DNA from: Stomorhina lunata
Lineage: Eukaryota > Arthropoda > Insecta > Diptera > Rhiniidae
Direction: 5' to 3'
NCBI GenBank assembly: GCA_933228675.1
Contig: OW121741.1
Location: 135,278,558 to 135,342,557, forward strand
Length of the DNA: 64,000 bases
Shown: positions 1 through 10,879 of the stretch, one piece after another
How the letters are laid out: each line of letters starts with the position of its first letter
Position numbering within the stretch: the first letter of the stretch is position 1
Notes under the pieces: generated by a model
Told to the model about the DNA's origin: nothing
Databases searched by the model: none
What the model saw: only the letters and a program-made list of their open reading frames with translations
Made by a program: the position numbers and the translations under genes

Positions 1-150
1 CTGATGCTGAATCTGCTGCTATTGCTGTTGTTGCTGGGTTAGTGTGTATTTTAAACATTTTCCTTGTTGTCGTTCACTTTGTCATACTTTTATGTTTATT
101 TTAATTTTTTTACAATATTTTTTTATTTTTTTTTTTTGTTATACTAGAAA
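1..150. other. Trinucleotide-rich edge, possible minus-strand coding end
   Basis: Bases 1-40 read CTG/TTG-type triplets. On the minus strand they are CAG/CAA-like, ending next to a CCCAG that could be a splice acceptor. Two minus-strand frames are open to the window edge. The evidence is too short to call an exon. Confidence 0.15.
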
Positions 151-185
151 TGCTTCCTTTTGGTTGTTGTAGGTTTTTAATAATG

Positions 186-250
186 TGGGTGGAAGGAAGG
201 ATGGATGGATGGATAGATGGTTGGTTAGATGGTTGGATGGATGGATGGGC
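186..250 (+). repeat. GGAT/TGGA tetranucleotide microsatellite
   Basis: About 16 imperfect copies of GGAT with GATA and TTGG variants. The ORF across it ([17 protein letters not shown]) is just the repeat being read in frame. Confidence 0.9.
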
Positions 251-980
251 GAAAGCAAGAAAAGTAAGTTACAAAACACCAATATTGTACTTGAGCTACT
301 ACTTCTCGGCAAGAAAAGAAAAAGTTCTTAATTTTGCTAAAACTTTCCCAAGAGGCATTCAACCATAATATTTTAAATAAACCCACAAAATATCTCATCC
401 TTTAGAGAGGAAACGTAAAATAAAAACTCCAAAAAATGAAAAGGAAACAAACAAAAAAAAAAAAAAAAGAAAAATAAAACATTTTCACTTATACACGCAC
501 GTATACACTCACTTACACACGGACACATTTAAAAGCAAAAATACTTAATAAAAAAAAAAAAAACGATTTAATAAAATTTGCCAATGTACTCGTACGTACG
601 TTTGTATTTGTAGGTTGAGATTTTTTGTTAAAGATAAAAACTTTAACAACCACAAACACATTAAGTTGTTAACTAAGGACAACGAAAGGATAGGGAATAA
701 AATTTCTAAAAGTCTAAACATATGCAGAAACAGCAAAATTAAAACCAAAAACGTTTAAACATTTTAGAATACTCTTACATTTGGTTAAGAGTGTCCCACA
801 AAAAGTAACGATAAGTGTTTAGTTATGATATAATTTTTTTCAATCATAAAGTACAAAACAAAAATTGGCACTAATTAAGGCCATAAGCCTTGGCTTTATA
901 ACAGTGTTGGGTAGTACAAAATCAATTTATATGGGGGACAACTACAATTCCTTATACATGTGGTAGAAAACAAGCTTTTT
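251..980. other. A+T-rich unique stretch, no gene seen
   Basis: Poly-A runs, a CA-rich segment near 490-530, and no supported coding region. Near 896-913 lies a sequence that imperfectly matches, inverted, the far flank of the following array (3598-3615). Confidence 0.5.
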
Positions 981-981
981 A

Positions 982-3530
982 ACAATACAAAAATTTTTCT
1001 ATAGAAAATGGTTTTATCAAAAATTTTTCGATAGAAAATTTTTTATTAAAAATTTTTCTATAGAAATTTTTTTATCAAAAATTTTTCTGTAGAAAATCTT
1101 TTTATTAACAAATTATCTGTAGAAATTTTTTATCAAAAATTTTTCTAAAGAAAATTTTTTAATAAGAATTTTTCTATAGAAAATTTTTCTAAAGAAAATT
1201 TTTTAATAAGAATTTTTCTATAGAAAAATTTTTTATCAAAAATTATTCTATAGAAAATTTTTTTATCAAAAATTTTTTTATAAAAAGTTTTTCTATAGAA
1301 AATTTTTTTATAAAAAGTTTTTCTATAGAAAATTTTTTTATCAAAAGTTTTTCTATAGAAAATTTTTTTATCAAAAATTTTTCTACAGAAAATTTTTTTA
1401 TCAAAAATTTTTCTATAGAAAATTTTTTTTATCAAAAATTACTCTACAGAAAATTTTTTTCAAAGTAATTATTTTATAGAAAATCGGTTTATTAAAAATT
1501 TTTCTGTATAAATTTTTTTGTCAAAAATTTTTCTAAGGAAATTTTTTAATTAAAAAATTTTTTTCTAAAATTTTTTTATCGAAAATGTTTGTATAGAAAA
1601 TCTTTTTATCAAAATTTTTTCTACGAAAATTTTTTTTATTAAATTTTTTTCTGTAGAAATTCTATAGAAATTTAATTTTTCAAAAATTTTTCTATAGAAA
1701 ATTTCAATATTTTTTTTTTTTTTTAAAACAAAATAAAATATTATTCAAAAAGAAGAGTATTTGCATTTGATCCCAAATCTGTTACATTTGTTTATTAATG
1801 TAACAGACCAATTTATTGATAAAAAGCCAAAAAAAAAATTTTTATTAAAAATTTTTCTATAGAAATTTTTTTCATCAAAAATTTTTCTATAGGAATTTTG
1901 GTTTCTCCGCAAATATTTTTTGGCTTTTGATCAATAAATTTGTCTGTTACATTAATAAATAAATAACAGATTTAGGATCAAATGCGAAAACTCTTTCTTT
2001 TTGAAAATCTTTTTATCAAAAATTTTTCTATAGAAATTTTTTTTTATCAAAAAATTTTTTATAGACAATTTTTTATCAAAAACTTTTCTATGGAATTTTT
2101 TTTTATCAAAAATTTTTCTATAGAAAATTTTTTTATCAAAAATTTTTCTATATAAAATTTTTTAATCAAAAATTTTTCTATAGAAAATTTTTTAATCAAA
2201 AATTTTTCTATAGAAATTTTTTTTATCAAAAATTATTCTATAGATGTTTTTTATCAAAAATTATTCTATAGAAATTTTTTTATCAAACATTTTTCTCTAG
2301 AAAATTTTTTTATCAAAAATTTTTCTGTGGAAAATTTTTTTATCAAAAATTTTTTTGTAGAAATTTTTTTTCAAAAATTTTTCTAAAGAAATTTTTTTTA
2401 TTAAATTTTTTTTTTCTGAAATTTTTTGGTCAAAAATGTTTGTATAGAAAATCTTTTTATCATTTTTTCTAATAAAATTTTTTTTATTTAAATTTTTTCT
2501 GTAGAAATTCTATAGAAATTTAATTTTTCAAAAATTTTTCTATCTATAGAATATTTTTCTATCAAAAATCTTTCTATAGAAAAATTTTTTATTAAACATT
2601 TTTCTGTAGAAATTTTTTTCATCAAAAATCTTTCTATAGAAAATTTTTTTCATCAAAAATCTTTCTATAGAAAATTTATTTATCAAAAATTTTTCTATAG
2701 AAAATCTTTTATTAAAAATTTTTTTCTAAAATTTTTTGATCAAAATTTTTTATCAAAAATTTTTCTATAGAAAATCTTTTTATTAAATATTTTTCTGTAG
2801 AAATATTTTTCATCAAAAATTTTTTTTATCAAAAATTTTTCTATAGAAAATTTTTTTATCAAACATTTTTCTATAGAAAATCTTTTATTACAAATTTGTC
2901 TATAGAAAATTGTTTTCTAATAAGAATTTTTGTATAGAAAATCTTTTTATCAAAAATTTTTCTATAGAAATTTTTTTATCAAAAATTTTTCTTTAGAATT
3001 TTTTTTTATCAAAAAATTTTCTATAGAAATTTTTTTATCAAAAATGTTACAATAGAAATTTTTTTATCAACAATTTTTCTATAGAAATTTTTTTATCAAA
3101 AAATTTTCTATAGAAAATTTTTTATCAAAAAATTTTCTATAGAAAATTTTTTATCAAAAAATTTTCTATAGAAATTTTTTTATCAAGCTATAAAAAATAA
3201 TTTTTATCGAAAAATTTTATTAAAAATTTTTCTATAGAAAATTTTTTTATCAAAAATTTTCTCACAAAAATTTTTGTATAGAAAATCTTTTTATCAAAAG
3301 CTTTTCTATAGAAATTTTTTTATCAAAAACTTTTCTTTAGAAATTTTTTGATAAAAAAATTTTCTATAGAAATTTTTTTTATCAAAAATGTTTCAATAGA
3401 AATTTTTTTATCAACAATTTTTCTCCAGAAATTTTTTTTATCAAAAAATTGTCTATAGAAAATTGTGTTATCAATAAAAAAATAATTTTTATCGAAAAAT
3501 TTTTCAAAGAAAATTTTTTCTATAATAAAT
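982..3530 (-). repeat. 30 bp tandem array, CTATAGAAAA / TTTTTATCAAAAATT units
   Basis: About 80 diverged units, each a CTATAG-centred palindrome followed by a T-run, ATC and an A-run. The unit is the reverse complement of the one in the intron-2 array at 38030-40862. Units differ in T-run length and by point changes. A small foldback element interrupts the array at 1744-2005. Open frames across it arise only because 30 is a multiple of three. Confidence 0.93.
1744..2005. mobile_element. Foldback/MITE-like inverted repeat enclosing array units
   Basis: Arms at 1744-1832 and 1916-2005 are about 90 bp inverted repeats with a few differences. The left arm contains TTCAAAAAGAAGAG and GTAACAGACCAATTTATTGA; the right arm is its near complement. 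The 83 bp between the arms carries two or three CTATAG array units. No transposase is encoded. Confidence 0.8.
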
Positions 3531-3539
3531 GTTTGGATA

Positions 3540-3909
3540 AAAATATCTAAAATTTAAAATTTTTCAATATTAGAATTTATTTCTATTTTGAAATATTTTC
3601 CCAATGTTGCTATAAATTGGATTTTAATTTGTTTCTTGCCTATTTCAATGTTAACTCCGTCAAGATTCAAATTCGAATTGAATAATTTTAACACTCATTT
3701 TTACGAGTTTTAGTAATGATCGTGGTATTTACGAAAATTATAAAAATTCTTCGGCTTCTGGTGATATGAGCTGACTTAACCTATTAATTACGTGTCCCTA
3801 TATTTTTGTAGTCGATCTAAAAAAATATTTTTGGATCGGTTTTTATATATCTTTTATTTAGTAAAAATCTGTAAAACCAAAATTATTTCCAGATAAAGGG
3901 TAAAGACTT
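3540..3909. other. A+T-rich stretch, no gene seen
   Basis: Unique-looking sequence between the first array and the palindrome at 3910. I see no coding or RNA feature. Confidence 0.5.
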
Positions 3910-4040
3910 ATGTAGGGTTTATATAACTCAAGCGCCTGACGATTGAGTGAAATTTACATGTGTTTTGTTATTGTAACAAAAACAAAATACATGTAAATTT
4001 CACTCAATCGTCAGACGCTTGAGTTATATGAACCCCACAT
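3910..4040. repeat. 131 bp near-perfect palindrome
   Basis: The left arm includes ACTCAAGCG and GACGATTGAGTGAAATTTAC. The right arm is its complement with only a few mismatches, centred near 3975 with almost no loop. It could be a MITE relic or a source of a long RNA hairpin. Confidence 0.85.
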
Positions 4041-4249
4041 TAGCTTTTTAAAGATATACAAATTATTTGCATATATTTGCATATTGAGCCTAAAATTATT
4101 ATTAAAGAGATATAAACAAATTTTTCCTATAGATCATGTCATTACAAGTTTTAGTTTCTGGGATCACCTAATATTTATTTATACTTCATGTATTTGGTTA
4201 AGATAAGATTTAAGCAACATTTAAGCGCGTTAATATGTGATTATACATA

Positions 4250-5082
4250 CCCAGTAAGAACAGTGTCAAACGTTTGAAATATGATGACTTTTACATTTGA
4301 TATCAAACGTTTTTTTTCAAACTTTATTCAAACCTGAAAAGATGTTTGAGATTCACATTCATTTTCAAATGAGGGTTCATTTGAGAATAAACGTTTGAAA
4401 AATGATAGTTTCTCAAATTGAGAATAAAGGTTATTCTCAAATCATTATCAAACCCTAAGATGATTTGAGAATAATTTGAAAAATGGTGTTATATAAATTT
4501 GATATCAAACCTTATTTCAAACTTTTTTCAAACATTAAAAAAAATAATTTATGTTTAAAAAATAATGTTTAAGATATTTTAATGGAATGGCAGTGCATTT
4601 CAAAGAAATTCGTTGTTTCTTTCGGATTTTTTAAAATTGATCCATATTTGACCATAAAACCTTGCTTAAAAAATGTCAATATTAAAAATTCAGTAATATT
4701 CATATGCATACGTAAATTTTCTTTGTTTGTTAAATTTTTTTTTTTAACTAACAATAACTAAAAAATATATTTGAAGCAAAACAAATATGATGCACCGTTT
4801 TCAAAAACAAAATTAACAAACTCAAAAAGATCAAAAATACAACGCCATTTTATTTATGTTCCACATGTAGATGATATCCACATTTGAAAAACCTTTGAGA
4901 ATGAGGTTTGATAATGATTTGAGAATAAAGGCATTTCTCAATTTGAGAATAAAGTCCCCTTTTTGTTGAGAACGCTATTATTCTTAAATCAGTATCAAAT
5001 CAGTATCAAACGTTTGACCTTTGAAAAAAGATTTATTTTCAAATTATCCTCAATTTGAGAATAAACCTTTTTTCTTACTGGG
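4250..5082. mobile_element. TA-flanked MITE with CCCAGTAAGAA inverted termini
   Basis: The element begins TA|CCCAGTAAGAA (4248-4260) and ends TTCTTACTGGG|TA (5072-5084). That is an exact 11 bp terminal inverted repeat with the TA duplication typical of Tc1/mariner elements. Inside, CAAACGTTTGA and TTTGAGAATAA motifs recur many times in both orientations. No transposase ORF is present, so it is non-autonomous. Confidence 0.85.
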
Positions 5083-5089
5083 TAAGTGT

Positions 5090-6050
5090 GTTCTCGTATG
5101 TGTGTGTTTGTATGTGAGCTTATGTATTAGTAAGTGCTTAAGTGTATTTTCTACAACAAAAAACAAATAAACTAAACAATGTTTGTTTATATTTTTTGTT
5201 AACTTTTTTGCCACTAAAGCAAACAAACTAACTTTTTCGTGATACACACAAACACACATACATACACAAACTTAAATTAAACACCAACACTTTTACACTC
5301 GAAAACACTTTTAGCTTAAAGATATTTTAACTTAATTAGTTCTATTTAATTTGTTTGTATTGGTGGTTGTTTCGTTTAGTTAAGTTTCTTTTCGTCTAGT
5401 TGATGTTTATGCCGTTAAACTTTAAAAAGCATCAGCTTCTGCTCTTCTTCATTCATTTAGTCATTATGTCAGTTAGAAAGTCATTTAAGTTATTTACCCA
5501 CTAATTGATAAATATCAATAAAATGTAAGAAAAAAAAAACCACAAAGACTTAAAATTCTTAATATAAAATGTCATTAAATAAAATGTTTAATGAATAATA
5601 ATCAGGAATAAAGGCATAAAGTTCTTGGTAACATAAAATTTTAGACGCCTGTTTATTTAGTGCTGCTGTTGCTTGTTCCTTGTTAGGACTTATTAAGGCG
5701 GCATTAAGGTCTTTCTTAGATGCTTTTAGAACAGGAAATTAAGTTTTTTTTGCTGAATTTTTAATTTTCGTGATTGCTAATAAAGATTTTGAAAAAAAAA
5801 CTCAAAATGAAGCAGTGAAAAGGAAATCAAATTTCAATGCTGCCATTTTGACAAGTGTTATGTGCTAAATATTCTATTAATCTTTTTATTAAATAAAAAA
5901 AACGGATGGTTAGAGGGAAGGAAGAACGGAAAGATACTCATCACTTATTAAAACATTAGCAATCAATCAAATATTTGTTTTTGGGTTATTTAAATTCTAT
6001 AAAAACTTCTACACTAAAAAAATTTAACGAAAACTTTAAACACAGTAAAA
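5090..6050. other. Intergenic, no gene seen
   Basis: A GT-rich patch at about 5085-5120, poly-A runs and otherwise unique A+T-rich DNA. The small minus-strand frame at 5050-5259 is low-complexity (HTHTRTH) and not supported. Confidence 0.5.
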
Positions 6051-6099
6051 TTTTTCTTTTGCTAAAGAAAAGTTGTAAATAACTTGAGATTTACTTAAA

Positions 6100-8030
6100 A
6101 ATAAGTAGAAAAGTTATCGATAACTTTCTATTTCTGTGGAAAAGTTATCGATAACTTTCTATTTCTGTAGAAAAGTTATCGATAACTTTTTTTCGATAAA
6201 AAAGTTATCGATAACTTTCTATTTCTATAGAAAAGTTATCGACAACTTTTTTTCTAAAGAAAAGTTATCGATAACTTTCTATTTCTATAGAAAACTTATC
6301 GAAAACTTTCTATTTTAATAGAAAAGTTAACGATAACTTTCTATTTCTATAGATAAGTTATCGAAGACTTTCTATTTATATAGAAAAGTTATATAGAAAG
6401 TTATCAATAACTTTTCTATAGAAATATAAAGTTATCAATAACTTTTCTATAGATATACAAAGTTCACGATAACTTTTCTATAGAAATATAAAGTTATCGA
6501 TAACATTTCAATAGAAATTGAAAGTTACCGATAAATTTTCTATAGAAATAGAAAGTTATCGATAACTTTTCTATAGAAAAAGAAACTTTCGAGAAGTTGT
6601 CGATAACTTTCTATTTGTATAGAGAAGTTGTCGATAACTTTCTATTTTTATAGAAATGTTATCGATAACTTTCAATTTCTACAGAAAAGTTATGATAACT
6701 TTCTATATCTATAGAATAGTTATCGACTACTTTCTATTTCTATGGAAAAGTTAACTTTCTATTTCCATAGAAAAGTTATCGATAACTTTCTATTTCTATA
6801 GAAAAATTATCGATAACTTTCTATTTCTATAGAAAAGTTATCTATAATTTTCTATTTCTATAGAATAGTTATCGATAATTTTCTATTTCTATAGAAAAGT
6901 TATCGATAAATTTCTATTTCTATAGAAAAGTTATCGATAACTATCTATTTCTATAGAAAATTTATCGATAACTTTCTATTTCTATAGAAAAGTTATCGAT
7001 AACTTTCTATTTCTATAGAAAAGTTATCCATACCTTTACTTTTCTATAAAAAAGTTATCGATATCTTTCTTTTTCTATAGAAAAGTTATCGATAGCTTTC
7101 TTTTTCTACAGAAAAGTTATCCATAACTTTCTTTTCTATAGAAAAAATATCGATAACTTTCTTTTTCTTTAGAAAAGTTATCAATGACTTTCGATTTCTA
7201 TTGAAACGTTATTGATAACTTTCTATTTCTAAAGAAGAGTTATCGATAACTTTCTGTTTCTATAGAAAAGTTATCGACTACTTTATATTTCTACAGAAAA
7301 GTTATCGATAACTTTCTATTTCTGCAGAAAAGTTATCGACTACTTTATATTTCTACAGAAAAGTTATCGACTACTTTATATTTCTACAGAAAAGTTATCG
7401 ATAACATTCTGTTTCTATAGAAGTTATCGATAACTTTATTTTTTTTATAGAAGTTATGGATAACTTTCTTTTTCTATACAAAAGTTATCGATTACTTTCT
7501 TTTACTATAGAAAAGTTATCGATAACTTTCTATTTTTGTTGAAAAGTTATTGAAAACTTTCGATTTCTATAGAAAAGTAATCGATAACTTTCTATTTCTT
7601 TAAAAAAATTATTGATATCTTTCTATTCTATTTCAAAATAAGGACTCAGTAAAGTTATTAATAACTTTCTTTTTCCATAGAAAAGTTATCGATAACTTTC
7701 TATTTCTATAGAAAAGTTATCGATAACTTACTTTTCTATAGAAAAGTTATCGATAATTTTTTTTCTAAAAAAAGTTATCGATAACTTTATTTTTTTGCAG
7801 ACAATTTATCGGTTACTTTTGTTTTTTGTAGACAAGTTATCGATAACTTTATTTTTTTATAGAAAAGTTATCGATAACTTTATATTTCTATAGAAGAGTT
7901 ATTCATCATCTTTTTATAGAAAATTTTTGAAAACTTTACTTTTCTATAGAAAAGTTATCGGTAACTTTCGTTTTCTATAAAAACATTATCGATAACTTTA
8001 TTTTTCTATAGAAAGGTTCTTGATAATGTT
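6100..8030 (+). repeat. 31 bp tandem array with TATCGATA in most units
   Basis: About 60 units. Each joins a CTATAG palindrome (TTTCTATAGAAAA) to a second palindrome, AGTTATCGATAACT, with the spacer CTATTT marking orientation. By eye about 30 units keep an exact TATCGATA and others have one change (TATCGACT, TATCCATA, TATCAATA). The octamer is the consensus of the Drosophila DRE site, and CGATA is part of the BEAF-32 motif. A patch near 6390-6590 is inverted. Confidence 0.93.
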
Positions 8031-8039
8031 ATCCAAAAA

Positions 8040-8840
8040 TACCCATAACAAAAGCGTTTACTATTCTTTGAATAAAATATTTGTAACAAAATCATCTTTT
8101 AATGATTAAACGTTTGTTTGGTCTAGATTTCAATGAATAATTGTATGGGCCAAATATTATTTTTAGGTTTAGTTATGACATAACTTTTATTAGTAAACTT
8201 CTACAAAAGCAAAATTATATCAAATTAAAATCTCAGTTCTTAGCTTTTTTACTGGGTATAAATCATCTGCATATATTTGCATATTTTCCTCCCTTATTCA
8301 TAAACAAAAATTAAGTTACGACAAACTAATAAACAAAATTTTCCTTAATTAATTTATACTATAAGCCTTTAATAATTTTATAGATCGTTTATGATTTAGT
8401 CTTAAGTTATTTTTTGGGATATAAGCCAAAAAAAGTAAATTTTTGAATTTTGCTATATCTCAAATTCTAAGTTTTACTTTTCAGTTATTATATCTATCAA
8501 AATTTAAATTAATCGTTTTGTTTTACATTAAGAAATATAAAGTTATTGATAACTTTCTTTTAGTAATAAAAAGTTTTCTATGGACATGTTTTCAATAATT
8601 GAAACTTGTAGTCAAATAACTCTTTTTAAATCCTTAAGTTCATTAAATTAAAAACAACCATAAAGAAAAAGTAAACGAAACAAAAAATTTCAAAAATATG
8701 TCAAAATTCACAGCAGCATCCTTTAATAAATGATACTCAAAAGATTTTCGACTTTTTAATCCTTTCTAAACTGTTTCTTTAATTCTAGCAAATTAAATTA
8801 AGCAGTCACCCCTATTTGACTTTGTCCGCAATTTTAGGGA
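8040..8840. other. Intergenic, no gene seen
   Basis: A+T-rich. ACTGGGTA at 8251 followed by a tandem ATATTTGCAT motif (8267-8285) resembles sequence at 4066 and 34548. Confidence 0.5.
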
Positions 8841-9274
8841 ATACCCAGCAAAATTTTTAGTAAAAAAATAAAATAAGATAAACTTTAAAGATATTGAATA
8901 TAAACTTCTTACTCATTCGATGTTTAGGCCATTACATTACAGTGGTGATATCATTAGAGGCAAGTACTTACCAATTAAATTAAGTAAGGTCTTAAGTAAG
9001 TACATAAGTAAGTAGTTGAAAAAAAAACAGCAAAACTGTTCATTATCAAATAATGAGATAAACAGCTAATTATTATATACGATCCACTTACTTATTCGAT
9101 GTTTAAGTCATTATATTGACCTGGTGATATAATTGGAGGCAAGTATTCACCAATTATAAAAGTAAGGACTTGAGTAAGCAGTTCTCAAAAACAAACTATT
9201 TTTTTAATACTTATATTTTGTTTAAGCAAACACAAATTTTAAACTAAATGCATTTTATTTTATTGCTTTTCTAA

Positions 9275-9348
9275 TCCTTTAACGGGTGTTGAACTCATCA
9301 TCCTACGACTGCCAGACTGAGAGTCTTCCACTGAGCAACTTCCTACGT
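9275..9348 (-). mobile_element. tRNA-derived SINE-like fragment
   Basis: On the minus strand a box-A-like TTGCTCAGTGGAAGA (9324-9338) is followed about 30 nt later by a box-B-like GTTCAACACC (9285-9294). This spacing fits an internal RNA polymerase III promoter. The paired acceptor stem of a functional tRNA is not evident, so I read it as a tRNA-derived SINE head or pseudogene. Confidence 0.5.
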
Positions 9349-9374
9349 TGAAAATATATCAGCTTATAATATTT

Positions 9375-10581
9375 TTAGTACCTGGGGGACCGAGCCTTGC
9401 TCGGAGCTTTATGATAAGCATTTCGAGGCGAATTTTAAAGTTTTCATATATTTTATTTTATAAAGTACAAACCAATTAAAATAAATTTAGAAAAAAGACG
9501 GTACACAACACATGATCAAATGCATAGTTTAATATGAATAATTTTGGAAATTTGTCATACCGACTTAGAAACCTCTGTCGACTCATGCGCAAGAATTTTG
9601 CTAGATATCATAGCCTGATAAAATGCACAGTTTACGATTTAATTCATGTTGAGTAATTTGCAGTGGCGCCACCTATCGGATATTGTTCATACCAATTTAT
9701 AAACCTTCGTCGGCTCATGCGTAACAACTTTGCTAACAACTTTAATTCAATTTAAGTAATTTTCAGTGGCACCACCTGTCGGAAAATTTTCATACCAATT
9801 AAAAAACCTTCGCCGACTCATTTGCAACAACTTCGCTAAAGATCATAGCATGTTCAAATACACAGTTTACGATTTAATTCATTTTGAGTCACTTTCAGTG
9901 GCGCCACCTGTAGGATAGTGATACCAACTTAAAAACCTTCGTCGTCTCAAGCGCAACAACTTTAGCTAAAGATCATTGCATGGTTAAATGCATAGTTTAC
10001 TATTCTACAAAGAACATACAGACAGAAAAACATTAATTTGTTAAAAAGTTATAACTTTACCAATTTCTTCCCCCTTTATTCCCTAATTTCTAAAAATTCA
10101 CACTAAATATTTGGTACTTGGTACCAATTGAATTCGGTTCTTTTTATAAAAACGCAGTTAACATATTGTTCCTATTCAAATTTTTTCATGAGGTGTTTAG
10201 TTATCATTTTATTACTTTTTACCCCTTTTTTCCCACCGAAATCAAAAAGGTACCAAATACGTGTTCAATATTTTTCTCACATTTATTGATTGCATTAAAA
10301 AATTATTTTCTATATTATTTGGTTCAAAAGATAAGAGTGGCTTAAAAATGGTACCAAAAAAACTATTTTTACCCTTTTTTACCCCCTATCGGGCACATAT
10401 TGAAGAAAGTACCAAACACCTGTCCACTTATTTTAACAGCTATTGAAAACCTAATTTAAATTTCGTTTCTATGCTTCGATTTTTTCCCCTTTTTACCCTC
10501 TTAGAGGCAAAAGTTCCAAAAGTCCCTTCGTACTCGACCGTTGACCGTTTTCGAGATAGCCATTCTATATATGTATATCTA

Positions 10582-10656
<75 letters not shown>

Positions 10657-10663
10657 TTAAATG

Positions 10664-10699
<36 letters not shown>

Positions 10700-10722
10700 T
10701 ACATACATTTAAGAATATAAGA
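9375..10722 (-). mobile_element. Helitron-like non-autonomous element, copy 1
   Basis: On the minus strand it would begin TCTTATATTCTTAAA after an A and end with the hairpin CCGAGC-AAG-GCTCGG about 10 nt before CTAA, the layout of Helitron ends. The same two ends bound the copy at 50837-52428. Inside are about four tandem 115 bp repeats (GTGGCGCCACCTGTCGGA, ACAACTTTGCTAAAGATCAT) and pyrimidine/A-rich blocks. No Rep/helicase is encoded. Confidence 0.55.
10565..10700. repeat. (TA)n microsatellite with inverted flanks
   Basis: Long AT dinucleotide runs at 10588-10653 and 10667-10694, the second flanked by complementary TTCTTAAATGTATGTA and TACATACATTTAAGAA. The ORFs reading IYIYIY across it are artefacts. 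Confidence 0.9.
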
Positions 10723-10879
10723 TACAATTTCTGGTCTTGGTTTAATTACTATTCGAATTACAAATAAGTACTTACTTTCATAACTTCTATGAAATTCGGA
10801 AAATATGTTGTAGACTTTACAGGGTAATATGAAAACTTAGTACATCCCATTACCAAAAGTTTTGCTGGGTATTAATTAA

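Larger units (their letters stand above)
8844..10869. mobile_element. Candidate TA-flanked element with CCCAGCAAAA termini, nested insertions
   Basis: TA|CCCAGCAAAA (8842-8853) and TTTTGCTGGG|TA (10860-10871) form an exact 10 bp inverted terminus with TA at both sides. Near the left end a block of about 180 bp is duplicated: both copies hold TTCGATGTTTA, GTGATAT and AAGTAAGGAC-type motifs. A SINE-like and a Helitron-like sequence lie inside, which would make this a nested insertion. No transposase is seen. Confidence 0.55.

Noticed and set aside
1..40. Minus-strand Gln/Ser-rich exon at the window edge
   Set aside because: Only about 40 bases are visible, and the CTAAC branch-like motif is too close to the CCCAG to serve as its branch point.
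10440..10767. IYIYIY frames on both strands
   Set aside because: Translation of an AT dinucleotide microsatellite.
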